Positions 34,980 to 43,590 of a stretch of 58,483 bases of DNA are shown here, piece by piece. A program made the position numbers and the translations under genes. Under the pieces are notes generated by a model. It searched no databases. It saw only the letters and a program-made list of their open reading frames with translations, and was not told where the DNA came from. The DNA comes from CAZWMK01 sp964635065 (GTDB lineage Bacteria; Pseudomonadota; Alphaproteobacteria; Sphingomonadales; Sphingomonadaceae): assembly GCA_964635065.1 (NCBI GenBank), contig CAZWMK010000003.1, positions 1-58,483 on the forward strand, written 5' to 3'. How positions within the stretch are numbered: the first letter of the stretch is position 1; every line of letters starts with the position of its first letter.

Positions 34980-37100
34980 TTGAGCCATCAGGTCGGCCTT
35001 GTCAGTCACCTTCTTGCAGGCCTGGCATTTTTGCTGATGACGATCAGCCTGCTGTCCGGTGCGCGGCGCACAGTCGGTCGGGTGGCACTGGCATGGGCTT
35101 CCGCCGTGATGGTCGGCTGGGCGGTGCTGGTGATGCAGGCGCTGCGGATCGGGCCGCCTTATTCTGATTTCGGGCAAATGGCCGAAACCGTGCGCAGTGC
35201 CGCATGGATTGCTTTTCTTGCGCTGATGATGGCACCGGCCTGGCGCCGCTCCGGCGGTGAAAACAGCAGCCGTTCGATCATTCTGGTCCTGTCCGGCATT
35301 CTTGGGCTGCTGCTGGTTGTTGATGGCGCGGACCGGTTTGCAGTGACAACAACGCCACTGCTCGATCATGCCGCCATCGCCTATGTATTCCTGATGGGGA
35401 GGCTGGCCGTTGCCATCGGCGGCCTGTTGCTGACGCACAATCTCTATGTAAACACTCTGCCGTCCGATCGATGGGGCATCCGCCTGTTGTGCATCGCCCT
35501 GGCGGGCCTGTTCGGCTATGATCTCAACCTGTACACGCTGCAATTGCTGAGCGGGCAGCCCAATATAGATCTTTTTCTCGTGCGCGGCGCCGTCAATGCG
35601 CTGCTTGTGCCGTTGTTCCTGGTCTCGATGCGCCGCAACAAGGCCCTGCGCCTGCACATTTCGCGTCAGGTCGTGTTCCACAGCCTGTCGCTTGGCGCGG
35701 TCGGGCTTTATCTTGTCGCCATGTCGCTTGCGGCCTATGGCCTCAAGCTGGTCGGCGGCGACTGGGGCCTGCTGCTTCAGATCAGCTTCCTGTTCGCCAT
35801 GGCGCTTCTTGCGGTGATCGTGCTGTTTTCCGGCCGGTTCCGTGCCTGGGCACGTGTGCAGATCGCCAAGCACTTCTTTGCCTATAAATATGACTACCGG
35901 CAGGAATGGCTCAAGTTCATCGGCACCGTGGCACGTGCGGATGACGGTTATGGCGACTTGCAGAAGCGCGTCGTGCAGGCTGTATGCGAAATTATCGATT
36001 GTCCGGGCGGCGCACTTTACACAATGTCGGAAGATGGCGTGTTCGAAATGGGCGCACGCTGGAATTATCGTACAGTGGTGGCGGGGCGGGAGGCCATGGA
36101 TGGCCCGCTTGCGGAATATTTGCACACCCGCCGCCGGATCGTGAACCTCGATGAATTGCGGGCGCGCGACGGGGATTACGATGGCGTGCCCTTGCCCAGC
36201 TGGGCGGCTGCCGATGATCGTGCATGGCTGGTTGTGCCGCTCATCCATCTCGATACGCTGACGGGCTTTATCGTCCTCGAACGACCGCTGGCGGTGCAGC
36301 GGCTCAACTGGGAGGACTTCGATATCCTGCGCACGGTCGGCAAGCAGGTTGCCAGCTATATCGCAGAAGCGAACAGCCAGGCCGCCCTCCTCGAGGCGCG
36401 CAAGTTCGACGAATTCAATCGCCGGTTCGCTTTCATCATGCACGATATCAAGAATCTCGTCAGCCAGCTCAGCCTCGTGGCGCGTAATGCCGAGCGCCAT
36501 GCCGACAATCCGGCGTTCCGGGCGGACATGATCAAGACGCTGCAAAGTTCGGTCGGCAAGCTCAACGATCTGCTGGCCCGCCTTGCGCAACACAATACCG
36601 CCCGGCCAGATGAAACCCCGGCCGTCGATATCTGCCGGGTCGTGACCGCCGTGGCAGACCAGCTGCGCCCGCGCCATCCGGCCATTCACCTGCACGGGAT
36701 TGAAGGCTGTGGCGATCAGGCGCAGGTCGCAGCCGATCCGGGACGACTGGAACAGGTGTTCACCCATGTCCTGCAAAATGCCATCGACGCCAGCGCGCCG
36801 GATGCGCCGATCGACATTGATATCGGTTGCCGGGATGAACTGCTGACCATTTCCATTACCGATCAGGGCTGCGGCATGTCGGCAACTTTCATACGCGATG
36901 GGTTGTTTAAACCTTTTCAGTCTACAAAGCAGGGAGGCTTTGGAATTGGCGCTTATGAAGCGCGCGAGATCATCCGTGGCTTTGGTGGACGGCTTGAAGT
37001 GTCGAGTCGCGAAGGAGAAGGGAGCCAGTTCCGGATTATTCTGCCGCGCTTGCAGGCGGCGGGGACGGCACTGGCACCGCGTGAGGGGGTAGGCGCCTGA
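34980..37100 (+). CDS. prsK: PrsK, PEP-CTERM-system membrane histidine kinase
   Basis: PrsK is the sensor kinase that partners PrsR. The 706-residue protein has about ten N-terminal transmembrane segments (residues 1-290), a GAF-like domain (about 315-480), a phosphoacceptor helix containing FIMHDIKNLVSQLSLV (His near residue 487) and a C-terminal ATPase domain with SITDQGCGMS, GGFGIGAYEAREIIRGFGGRL and GEGSQFRI. The start is TTG at 34980 with AGGAG nine bases upstream. The stop overlaps the prsR ATG (TGATG), so kinase and regulator are produced together. Confidence 0.9.
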   Translation: MSHQVGLVSHLLAGLAFLLMTISLLSGARRTVGRVALAWASAVMVGWAVLVMQALRIGPPYSDFGQMAETVRSAAWIAFLALMMAPAWRRSGGENSSRSIILVLSGILGLLLVVDGADRFAVTTTPLLDHAAIAYVFLMGRLAVAIGGLLLTHNLYVNTLPSDRWGIRLLCIALAGLFGYDLNLYTLQLLSGQPNIDLFLVRGAVNALLVPLFLVSMRRNKALRLHISRQVVFHSLSLGAVGLYLVAMSLAAYGLKLVGGDWGLLLQISFLFAMALLAVIVLFSGRFRAWARVQIAKHFFAYKYDYRQEWLKFIGTVARADDGYGDLQKRVVQAVCEIIDCPGGALYTMSEDGVFEMGARWNYRTVVAGREAMDGPLAEYLHTRRRIVNLDELRARDGDYDGVPLPSWAAADDRAWLVVPLIHLDTLTGFIVLERPLAVQRLNWEDFDILRTVGKQVASYIAEANSQAALLEARKFDEFNRRFAFIMHDIKNLVSQLSLVARNAERHADNPAFRADMIKTLQSSVGKLNDLLARLAQHNTARPDETPAVDICRVVTAVADQLRPRHPAIHLHGIEGCGDQAQVAADPGRLEQVFTHVLQNAIDASAPDAPIDIDIGCRDELLTISITDQGCGMSATFIRDGLFKPFQSTKQGGFGIGAYEAREIIRGFGGRLEVSSREGEGSQFRIILPRLQAAGTALAPREGVGA

Positions 37101-38461
37101 TGGGAGGCGAACAGTTGCGCAAATTGCTGGTAGTTGAGGATGATGAAGGCCTCCAGCGCCAGTTGAAATGGTCTTATGAAGGCTATGATGTCGTCATCGC
37201 GGGTGACCGGCAGGCAGCGATTGATGCGTTGCGTCTGCACGAACCGGCAGTGGTGACGCTGGATCTTGGCCTGCCTCCCGATCCCGATGGCACAAGCGAG
37301 GGGTTTGCCACGCTGGAGAAGATCCTTGAACTGCGACCGACGACCAAGGTCATCGTGGCATCGGGACATGGCGCGCGTGAGAGTGCGCTCAGGGCGATCG
37401 CGCTTGGCGCCTATGATTTCTATCAGAAGCCAGTCGACATCGACGAACTGGGCCTGATCGTCAAACGCGCCTTTCATCTGAGCGATATTGAAGTGGAAAA
37501 CCGCGTGCTGGCTGTCCGCAGTCAGCGTCAAGCTGCGTTGGGCGGCATCATCACGGGCGCGGATTCGATGGTCAAGGTCTGCCAGATGATCGAGCGTGTG
37601 GCCAATGCCGACGTTTCGGTCATGCTGCTGGGGGCTTCGGGGACGGGCAAGGAGTTGCTGGCACGCGGACTGCACGAAACCAGTTCGCGCGCAGCCAAGC
37701 CTTTTGTCGCCATCAATTGCGCGGCGATCCCGGAGAATCTGCTGGAAGCCGAACTGTTCGGTTATGAAAAAGGCGCTTTTACCGGCGCAGTCAAGACGAC
37801 CGAAGGCAAGATCGAAATGGCCGAAGGCGGGACCTTGTTTCTCGACGAGGTCGGAGACATCCCGCTGCCGTTGCAGGTGAAACTGCTGCGCTTTTTGCAA
37901 GAACGCGTGATCGAACGCGTTGGCGGACGCAAGGTGATCCCGGTCAATGTCCGGATCGTCTGTGCCACGCATCAAAATCTGGAAGCCATGATTGCCGCAG
38001 GCACCTTCCGCGAGGATCTCTGGTATCGTCTGGCCGAGATTGTCATCCGCATTCCATCACTGTCCGAACGTGTCGGTGACGCGATTCTGCTCGCGAACCA
38101 TTTCGTTCAGAAATTTGCGCGCGAATTGCAGCGCCCGATCAAGGGGCTGGCACCAGATGCGCTGGCGGCGATTGGCAACTGGCATTGGCCCGGCAATGTC
38201 CGCGAACTGGAAAACCGGGTGAAGCGCGCTGTCATCATGGCCGAAAATCCGCGTATTTCGGCCGAAGATCTCGATCTTGGCAATGCCGAGGACGATCTTG
38301 AAATCTTCAACCTGAAAAGCGTGCGCGAAGCGGCCGATCGCCGGGCTATCCGGCTTGCCCTCGCCCGCACGGAAAACAATATTTCAAATGCGGCAAAACT
38401 TCTGGGGATCAGCAGGCCGACTTTTTACGATTTGTTGCGTCAATATGACATAGAAACATAA
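37100..38461 (+). CDS. prsR: PrsR, sigma-54-dependent response regulator of PEP-CTERM genes
   Basis: The 453-residue protein has a receiver domain (about 7-125; EDD near residue 14, phosphoacceptor Asp in TLDLGLP, Lys in QKPVD). The sigma-54 AAA+ domain follows, with Walker A GASGTGKELLARG, the sigma-54 contact loop GAFTGA and Walker B GGTLFLDEVGD. A Fis-type helix-turn-helix (ISNAAKLLGISRPTFYDLL) ends the protein. GAFTGA shows that it activates RpoN promoters. Known members control PEP-CTERM protein genes, and a full -24/-12 promoter precedes the PEP-CTERM gene at 48586 in this window. Confidence 0.93.
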   Translation: MGGEQLRKLLVVEDDEGLQRQLKWSYEGYDVVIAGDRQAAIDALRLHEPAVVTLDLGLPPDPDGTSEGFATLEKILELRPTTKVIVASGHGARESALRAIALGAYDFYQKPVDIDELGLIVKRAFHLSDIEVENRVLAVRSQRQAALGGIITGADSMVKVCQMIERVANADVSVMLLGASGTGKELLARGLHETSSRAAKPFVAINCAAIPENLLEAELFGYEKGAFTGAVKTTEGKIEMAEGGTLFLDEVGDIPLPLQVKLLRFLQERVIERVGGRKVIPVNVRIVCATHQNLEAMIAAGTFREDLWYRLAEIVIRIPSLSERVGDAILLANHFVQKFARELQRPIKGLAPDALAAIGNWHWPGNVRELENRVKRAVIMAENPRISAEDLDLGNAEDDLEIFNLKSVREAADRRAIRLALARTENNISNAAKLLGISRPTFYDLLRQYDIET

Positions 38462-38571
38462 CATCATCGCATCGGGTGGGGGGGGCGCCCGTCATTTCAT
38501 GCGCAGCGCCAGCGCATCACGGATCTGCGGGGCGAGGGGACTGACCGCAGGCCAGGCATTTGAGAGTGGAC

Positions 38572-41379
38572 ATGAACAGCTATCAGATTTCACGCCCGAT
38601 GATGCTTCTTTCGACGGCCCTTGCGCTTGCCCTTGGGGCGCCGATGGCTGCTGCTCCGGCCTATGCCGATGCGCGTTCGGAATCCGTCAGCGCCTTCCAG
38701 AAGGCGCAGGGGCATTTCAACAAGGGCGACTATCGCGCTGCCCGCATCGAACTTCTGAAGGCGATCAAGGCAAATCCCGGCAATGGCCTTGCCCGCCTGC
38801 TTCAGGCGCGCACTGCTTTGGAGCTGGGCAATGGCGTCGTCGCCCAGACCGAACTGGAAAAAGCGATCGAAGCCGGGGTTCCCCGGGAAAAGACCAAGCA
38901 TCTGATGGCACATGCCACGCTGCTGCAAGCCCAGTATACGCGCGCCTTTGAAGAAGCGAATGCCCCTGACATTCCGCCGCAGTTCGGCGCCTATGCGGCA
39001 CGCATCCGTGGACGTGCGATGATCGGGCTGAAGCGGGCGGATGCCGCACGCGAACATTTCGTCAAAGCAGAACAACTGGCGCCCCGCGATCCTGATACGC
39101 TGGTCGATCTGGCGCGCTACTACATCTTCATCACGGAAGTACCAAAGGCGAACGAACTGGTTGATCGTGCGATCGCGCTGCGTCCGACCTTTGCCAAAGC
39201 ATTGCTCCTTAAAGGCAATCTCGAACGCCAGGGCAAGGGGTTGGAAGCGGCCCTGCCTTATTTCAATCGCGCGCTAGAATCCGATCCCAATAACGTCGAG
39301 GCCCTGCTGGAAAGGGCCGCAACCTATGGCGATCTCAACCGCGACAAGGAGGCGCGGGCGGATCTGAAGCGCGTGACCGGGTTGGTCCCCGAACATGCGC
39401 TGGCGCTTTATCTCGAGGCCGTCATGGAAACGCGCGCTGGGCGCTATGAACAGGCCCAGGCATTGATGACCCGCACCAAGGGGCAACTGAACGAATATCC
39501 CCCCGCGATGCTGCTGCAGGGGATGATCGCGTTTCAGCGAAACAACATGGCACAGGCGAATGAATATCTTGCCAAGGTTGTCGGCGCGATGCCACAGAGC
39601 GTGACCGCCCGCAAGCTCTATGCCGCCGCCCAGTTGCGCAAGGGCGATGCGCAGGGCACGATCAATACGTTGAAGCCGCTGGTCAACACTAAGGCGATGG
39701 ACGCGCGCACATTGGCGATGCTGGGGTCGGCCTATGCACGCATGAACGATTTCACAACGGCGCAGCAATATTTCGAACAGGCTGTGACGGCCGCCCCAGA
39801 AGAAGGCGCGCTGCGGACCCAGCTGGCGATGAGCCAGTTGGCGCAAGGCAATTCGGGGAACGCCGGAATCGAATTGCAAAAGGCGCTGAGCAAGGACGAA
39901 AATTCGTTGCAGGCGCTGATGATGCTGGCGCTGATCGATCTCAGGGAAAGTCGCTACAATCAGGCGCTGGCGACCAGCAACAAGATCATCAAGCAATATC
40001 CCGAACTGCCGATGGGGTATAATCTGCGCGGTGCAGCGGCGCTCGGCCTCGATAATCTGAAGGTGGCCGAAGCCAATTTCCGTCTCGCCCTCCAGAAAAA
40101 ACCGGGCTTCCAGGAAGCCCGGCGTAACCTTGCACAGCTGCTGGTGGCAGCAGGACGCAATGCCGAAGCGCGCCAGGAGCTTCTGAAATCTCTGGAATTT
40201 GACAAGAATGATACGCGTTCGATGTTCGGACTGGCCCGGCTTTCGGCTGCTGAAGGCAAGGTCAAGGAACAGATCGCGTGGTTGAAACGTGCCGCCGCCG
40301 TCTCGCCGACACTGTTCGGTCCGCGATCGGAGCTGGCGCAGGTCTATATGCAGTCGAACATGCGCAAGGAAGCGCTTGACGAGGCTTCGGCGCTGCTCCG
40401 TGATTTTCCGCGCGAACCGCGCGCGCTTGAACTTGCGGCACTGGTGAATGTTTCGAATGGCCGCCTGAACGAGGCAGAAAAGATCTACAATCAACTGGTC
40501 TCCCTCCAGCCGACCAGTGCCGGACCGCGTTTGTTGCTGGCCCGGGCCCAGGAACTCAATGGCAAGCTGGAAGATGCGCGCACGACCTATACACGCGCGC
40601 TGACCATGCCGCAGGCGCAAACAGCGCCGATCTATGTCGATTTGATCGCCTTCGAGGGGCGGCGCGGTCGCTGGGATGCCGCCCAGTCCTATGCCGCGCG
40701 CCTGCGCAGCATGAGCGGCAAGTCGAATATTGCCGATCTCGCGCTCGGTGATGCCTATATGGCGGCGGGCCAGAAGGAAAAGGCGCTGGCGCAATATCAG
40801 GCGGGGCAGAAGCTGCGGGCGGACCGGGCGGCAGCCTTGAAGGTCGCGAGCGGCCATGTGGCCTTGCGCCAGATGCCGCAGGCGCTTGCCGTCCTCACGG
40901 CTTTCAGCAAGCAGCAGCCGAATGATGGGCGCATCCTCGCGGGGATCGCCGACATTCATATGACACAGCGTCAATATCGCCTGGCGCTGCCGATCTATGA
41001 AAAGCTGCGGACCATGACCAAGGGGCGTGACGCGGGTGTGCTCAACAATCTCGCCTACACATATCAAATGTTGGGCGACAAGCGCATGACTGAGACGGCG
41101 CAGGCCGCCTATCGGCTGGCGCCGCAATCGCCGGCGATTGCCGACACCTATGGCTGGGTTCTGGTCACATCCAAGGGCAATCCCAAGCTGGCGCTGCAAT
41201 TGCTGCAGCGCGCGGCCAAGGGGGCGCCGCGCGATCCCGATATCCGCTATCGCCTTGCCGTCGCCCATCAAGTGAATGGCAACAAGGCCGAAGCCGTCAA
41301 GGAGTTGCAGACGGCGCTGAAGGTACCGCAGTTCCAGAACCGCGCACGTGCACAGGCTTTGCTGACGAAACTGCGCTGA
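38572..41379 (+). CDS. prsT: PrsT, PEP-CTERM-system TPR-repeat protein
   Basis: The 935-residue secreted or periplasmic protein starts with a signal peptide (RPMMLLSTALALALGAPMAAAPAYA) and consists almost entirely of TPR units. These run at roughly 34-residue intervals from about residue 40 to the end. PrsT is the large TPR protein that accompanies exosortase systems; it is thought to take part in export or display of PEP-CTERM proteins and exopolysaccharide. I chose the ATG at 38572 with GAGAGTGGA upstream; an in-frame TTG at 38560 is the alternative. It lies 110 bp after prsR and is followed by a strong hairpin. Confidence 0.9.
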   Translation: MNSYQISRPMMLLSTALALALGAPMAAAPAYADARSESVSAFQKAQGHFNKGDYRAARIELLKAIKANPGNGLARLLQARTALELGNGVVAQTELEKAIEAGVPREKTKHLMAHATLLQAQYTRAFEEANAPDIPPQFGAYAARIRGRAMIGLKRADAAREHFVKAEQLAPRDPDTLVDLARYYIFITEVPKANELVDRAIALRPTFAKALLLKGNLERQGKGLEAALPYFNRALESDPNNVEALLERAATYGDLNRDKEARADLKRVTGLVPEHALALYLEAVMETRAGRYEQAQALMTRTKGQLNEYPPAMLLQGMIAFQRNNMAQANEYLAKVVGAMPQSVTARKLYAAAQLRKGDAQGTINTLKPLVNTKAMDARTLAMLGSAYARMNDFTTAQQYFEQAVTAAPEEGALRTQLAMSQLAQGNSGNAGIELQKALSKDENSLQALMMLALIDLRESRYNQALATSNKIIKQYPELPMGYNLRGAAALGLDNLKVAEANFRLALQKKPGFQEARRNLAQLLVAAGRNAEARQELLKSLEFDKNDTRSMFGLARLSAAEGKVKEQIAWLKRAAAVSPTLFGPRSELAQVYMQSNMRKEALDEASALLRDFPREPRALELAALVNVSNGRLNEAEKIYNQLVSLQPTSAGPRLLLARAQELNGKLEDARTTYTRALTMPQAQTAPIYVDLIAFEGRRGRWDAAQSYAARLRSMSGKSNIADLALGDAYMAAGQKEKALAQYQAGQKLRADRAAALKVASGHVALRQMPQALAVLTAFSKQQPNDGRILAGIADIHMTQRQYRLALPIYEKLRTMTKGRDAGVLNNLAYTYQMLGDKRMTETAQAAYRLAPQSPAIADTYGWVLVTSKGNPKLALQLLQRAAKGAPRDPDIRYRLAVAHQVNGNKAEAVKELQTALKVPQFQNRARAQALLTKLR

Positions 41380-41402
41380 TTTTCAGTCGTTTAAAAAAAT
41401 AT

Positions 41403-41430
41403 GCGGCGGCAGATGCGAATCTGCCGCCGC
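41403..41430. terminator. Perfect 12-bp hairpin after prsT
   Basis: GCGGCGGCAGAT and ATCTGCCGCCGC close a GCGA tetraloop, preceded by TTTAAAAAAATAT and followed by TTCTGCTT. The T-run on the minus strand is the stronger one, so the hairpin may act in both directions; on the plus strand the U-tract is poor. Confidence 0.7.
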
Positions 41431-41436
41431 TTCTGC

Positions 41437-41465
41437 TTGAACTTATGGAAAGAGCCGCCTAAAAG
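41437..41465 (+). promoter_or_regulatory. Probable sigma-70 promoter of tRNA-Pro
   Basis: TTGAAC and TAAAAG are 17 bases apart and end 12 bases before the tRNA 5' end. Confidence 0.45.
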
Positions 41466-41477
41466 CCCGGTTCTGGT

Positions 41478-41554
41478 CGGAGCGTAGCGCAGCCTGGTAG
41501 CGCATCAGTCTGGGGGACTGGGGGTCGCAGGTTCGAATCCTGTCGCTCCGACCA
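41478..41554 (+). tRNA. tRNA-Pro (anticodon GGG)
   Basis: Acceptor arms CGGAGCG and CGCTCCG, discriminator A and an encoded CCA end frame a normal cloverleaf. The anticodon loop CTGGGGG gives GGG. The T-arm carries GGTTCGAATCC. Confidence 0.97.
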
Positions 41555-41853
41555 TTCCGCCCCCACATAGTGCTCTCATATCAATCCCGATGGTTTTCGG
41601 CTTTGTCCGGCACGGCGCTCGCCAAGCCAGGGGTAGGCATGGTGTCGGCCGTCGTGCGCCCGCGATGCCATCGTCAGAGCGTGTTCCGTTCATGCTGGCG
41701 CGAACGAAAGGCGATGCCAAATCCCGCGCGGGCTTTTCTCAGTGTCCGGTCCAGTCTGACCGGAAACGGCTGTTGCGCGGCGGTTCTTAACAGTCAGGAT
41801 GACAGCCGATCAGGCCCTCAATGTGCAAGGGCTGAAGTTCTGGTGGCTACAGG
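41555..41853. other. Non-coding stretch between tRNA-Pro and the CHAP gene
   Basis: About 300 bases between the tRNA and the convergent CHAP gene hold only weak open frames with no RBS and no recognisable protein. I see no repeat or attachment-site duplication of the tRNA 3' end here. Confidence 0.5.
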
Positions 41854-42402
41854 TCAGGATGCGTCGGCCGCAGCGTCGGGGGCGATGCCAGTGGCGCCAG
41901 CCGAAGCCGCGCCCGCTTCTGGGGCATGCTGGGATTTGCCCCCATAGATGAAGCCATGCGTCGGGTAGGCTTTGGTGCCGACATCCCTGAGCGAGGCATA
42001 CCAGACGCGGACCTTGCTCCAATCACCCTTTTCCGAGGCATCGATCACGGTGACGTCACGTTCGATCTGGCCACGGCGGCCATTGATGATCGACCAGTTG
42101 GCATGGGTGACCTTGATGATGCGTTCGCTGACAACCTTGCTGACGGTGGCGACATGGCCGGCCGTCATGGATCCGAAGGATTTGAAAACCAGAACGGACC
42201 CCGGTTCGGGGCGATTGCCGCGCTCATATTTGCCGGTCGCCTGATCCCACCAGCTTGCGGCCCGGCCGAACAGTTGCAGGCCTGAAACCATGCGGGCGAA
42301 GGGCGCGCATTGCCAGTAAGGTTCTGCCTGCGCCGCCGTCGCCGACAGGCCCATGCTCATCAGCATGATCATTCCCATCGCAGGCTTGAACCAGTGGTGC
42401 AT
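41854..42402 (-). CDS. Secreted CHAP-domain peptidoglycan amidase/endopeptidase-like protein
   Basis: The 182-residue protein has a signal peptide (MIMLMSMGLSATAAQA) and a CHAP domain. The candidate catalytic cysteine is in YWQCAPFAR (about residue 32), the histidine is in TAGHVATVSKV (about 81), and HANWS (about 100) may supply the third residue. CHAP enzymes cut peptidoglycan cross-links or stem peptides. An Ala/Ser-rich tail (about 155-182) is low complexity. It is transcribed away from the GH108 muramidase gene across a 191-bp gap, so both may respond to the same regulator. Confidence 0.82.
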   Translation of the reverse strand: MHHWFKPAMGMIMLMSMGLSATAAQAEPYWQCAPFARMVSGLQLFGRAASWWDQATGKYERGNRPEPGSVLVFKSFGSMTAGHVATVSKVVSERIIKVTHANWSIINGRRGQIERDVTVIDASEKGDWSKVRVWYASLRDVGTKAYPTHGFIYGGKSQHAPEAGAASAGATGIAPDAAADAS

Positions 42403-42512
42403 TGGCGACCGATCCTTTCAATCAGGATGCATTTCTAGGGGGCGGATATGCCGAGTCTAGCAGCGGGCGATGAACCGATTTCCGGCTGCGGCGAGTGGAG
42501 CGTCACAATGCC

Positions 42513-42565
42513 ATAACCATTTAAGGTTAAAATATATTGACAATATGAACCAATATGGTTATTAA
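42513..42565 (+). promoter_or_regulatory. Sigma-70 promoter of the lysis cassette with paired CtrA-like half-sites
   Basis: TTGACA (42537-42542) and TATTAA (42560-42565) are 17 bases apart, a near-consensus promoter whose start lies about 20 bases before the GH108 ATG. The octamer ATAACCAT occurs at 42513-42520 and, inverted, at 42555-42562, one upstream of the -35 and one over the -10. It differs by one base from the CtrA half-site TTAACCAT. Confidence 0.6.
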
Positions 42566-42593
42566 GTTTTTGTCATTTTTACCGGGAGCGACC

Positions 42594-43157
42594 ATGGTCA
42601 ACATCGAACGGGAACTGGATGCACTGATCCGGCGCGAAGGCGGATTTGTTGATCATCCGCATGATCGTGGCGGTCCGACCTGCTGGGGGATCACCGAGGC
42701 GGTTGCACGACAGCACGGCTATGAAGGCGCCATGGCCGACATGCCGCAGGCGCAGGCGCGCGATATCTATCGCGGGCGCTATTGGGAGGCGCCGAAATTC
42801 AATGTGGTTGCCGCAATCTGGCCACGCGTGGCTGTCGAATTGTTTGATACCGGCGTCAACATGGGGCCCGCCACAGCGGTTGCCTTTCTTCAGCGCAACC
42901 TGAATGCGCTGAACCGTCAGGGACGGGAATGGCCGGATGTGTTGCTCAGCCGCAAGGTCGATGGGCCGACGCTGACCGCGCTTCAGGCCTTGCGCGCCCG
43001 GCGGGGCGCGACGGGCGAACAGGTGCTGCTGAAGGCGCTCGATGCGTTGCAAGGTGCACGTTACATCGAAATTGCCGAAGCCCGCGCCGCACAGGAAAGT
43101 TTCGTTTTCGGCTGGCTCGACAAGCGGCTGGGTGCATTGAATGGAGGGGCCGCATGA
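42594..43157 (+). CDS. GH108 muramidase (gene-transfer-agent-type endolysin)
   Basis: The 187-residue protein has the glycoside hydrolase 108 N-terminus, with REGGFVDHPHDRGGPTCWGIT (Glu in EGG as likely catalytic acid, about residue 12), and a C-terminal peptidoglycan-binding part beginning with FDTGVNMGPATAVAFLQR (about 83). No signal peptide is visible, so export would need the adjoining holin. In Rhodobacter a GH108 endolysin plus a three-TM holin lyse the cell to release gene transfer agents, and this pair has the same composition and order. I chose the ATG at 42594 with a GGGAG RBS; an in-frame ATG at 42555 adds thirteen residues. Confidence 0.88.
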   Translation: MVNIERELDALIRREGGFVDHPHDRGGPTCWGITEAVARQHGYEGAMADMPQAQARDIYRGRYWEAPKFNVVAAIWPRVAVELFDTGVNMGPATAVAFLQRNLNALNRQGREWPDVLLSRKVDGPTLTALQALRARRGATGEQVLLKALDALQGARYIEIAEARAAQESFVFGWLDKRLGALNGGAA

Positions 43158-43567
43158 GCGTGATCGATGCCCTGATCAATCCGATCGGTCGCCTGATCGA
43201 CAAGATCATCCCCGATCCCCTGGCCCGCGATCAAGCCAAGCTTGAACTGCTGAAATTGCAGGGCGCGCAGGAAATGGAAGGGATACGCACTCAGATTTCG
43301 GCGATCATCACCGAGGCACAGTCGAACGATCCGTGGACAAGCCGCGCGCGGCCCGGATTTCTCTATGTGATGTATGCGCTGATCCTGTGGTCGATACCGA
43401 TGGGTCTGATTGCTGCCGCCCGTCCAGAGATGGCAGACGCCATTGCCCGTGGCATGAGCGCCTATCTGAACGGCATCCCGGAATCGCTCTATGCGCTCTT
43501 CGGCACGGGTTATCTAGGCTACACTGCTGCCCGGACATGGGGGAAGGTCAAGGGCGTCGATCGCTGA
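43154..43567 (+). CDS. Holin of the gene-transfer-agent three-transmembrane family
   Basis: The 137-residue protein starts MSVIDALINPIGRLIDKIIPDPLARDQAK and then has a charged helix (about 35-60). Two clear hydrophobic segments follow (FLYVMYALILWSIPMGLIAA and ESLYALFGTGYLGYTAARTW) with a short membrane-associated N-terminal segment. This matches the GTA holin 3TM family. The ATGA overlap with the muramidase gene indicates a two-gene lysis operon. Phage remnant origin is an alternative, but no other phage gene is nearby. Confidence 0.85.
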   Translation: MSVIDALINPIGRLIDKIIPDPLARDQAKLELLKLQGAQEMEGIRTQISAIITEAQSNDPWTSRARPGFLYVMYALILWSIPMGLIAAARPEMADAIARGMSAYLNGIPESLYALFGTGYLGYTAARTWGKVKGVDR

Positions 43568-43590
43568 GGCCTGGACGAGGCTGACCGATG

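Noticed and set aside
34896..36776. Long open frame of 626 codons antisense to prsK
   Set aside because: Shadow of a recognised histidine kinase; no domain and no RBS.
39274..41271. Long open frame of 665 codons antisense to prsT
   Set aside because: Shadow of the TPR gene; repetitive only because prsT is repetitive.
29736..41379. Complete exosortase system in this window
   Set aside because: The regulatory, TPR, acyltransferase and sugar-transferase parts are here, but no exosortase (XrtA-like eight-helix cysteine protease) can be found.
41478..43567. tRNA-Pro next to lysis genes as an integrated prophage or island
   Set aside because: No integrase, no duplicated tRNA 3' end and no structural phage genes are visible.
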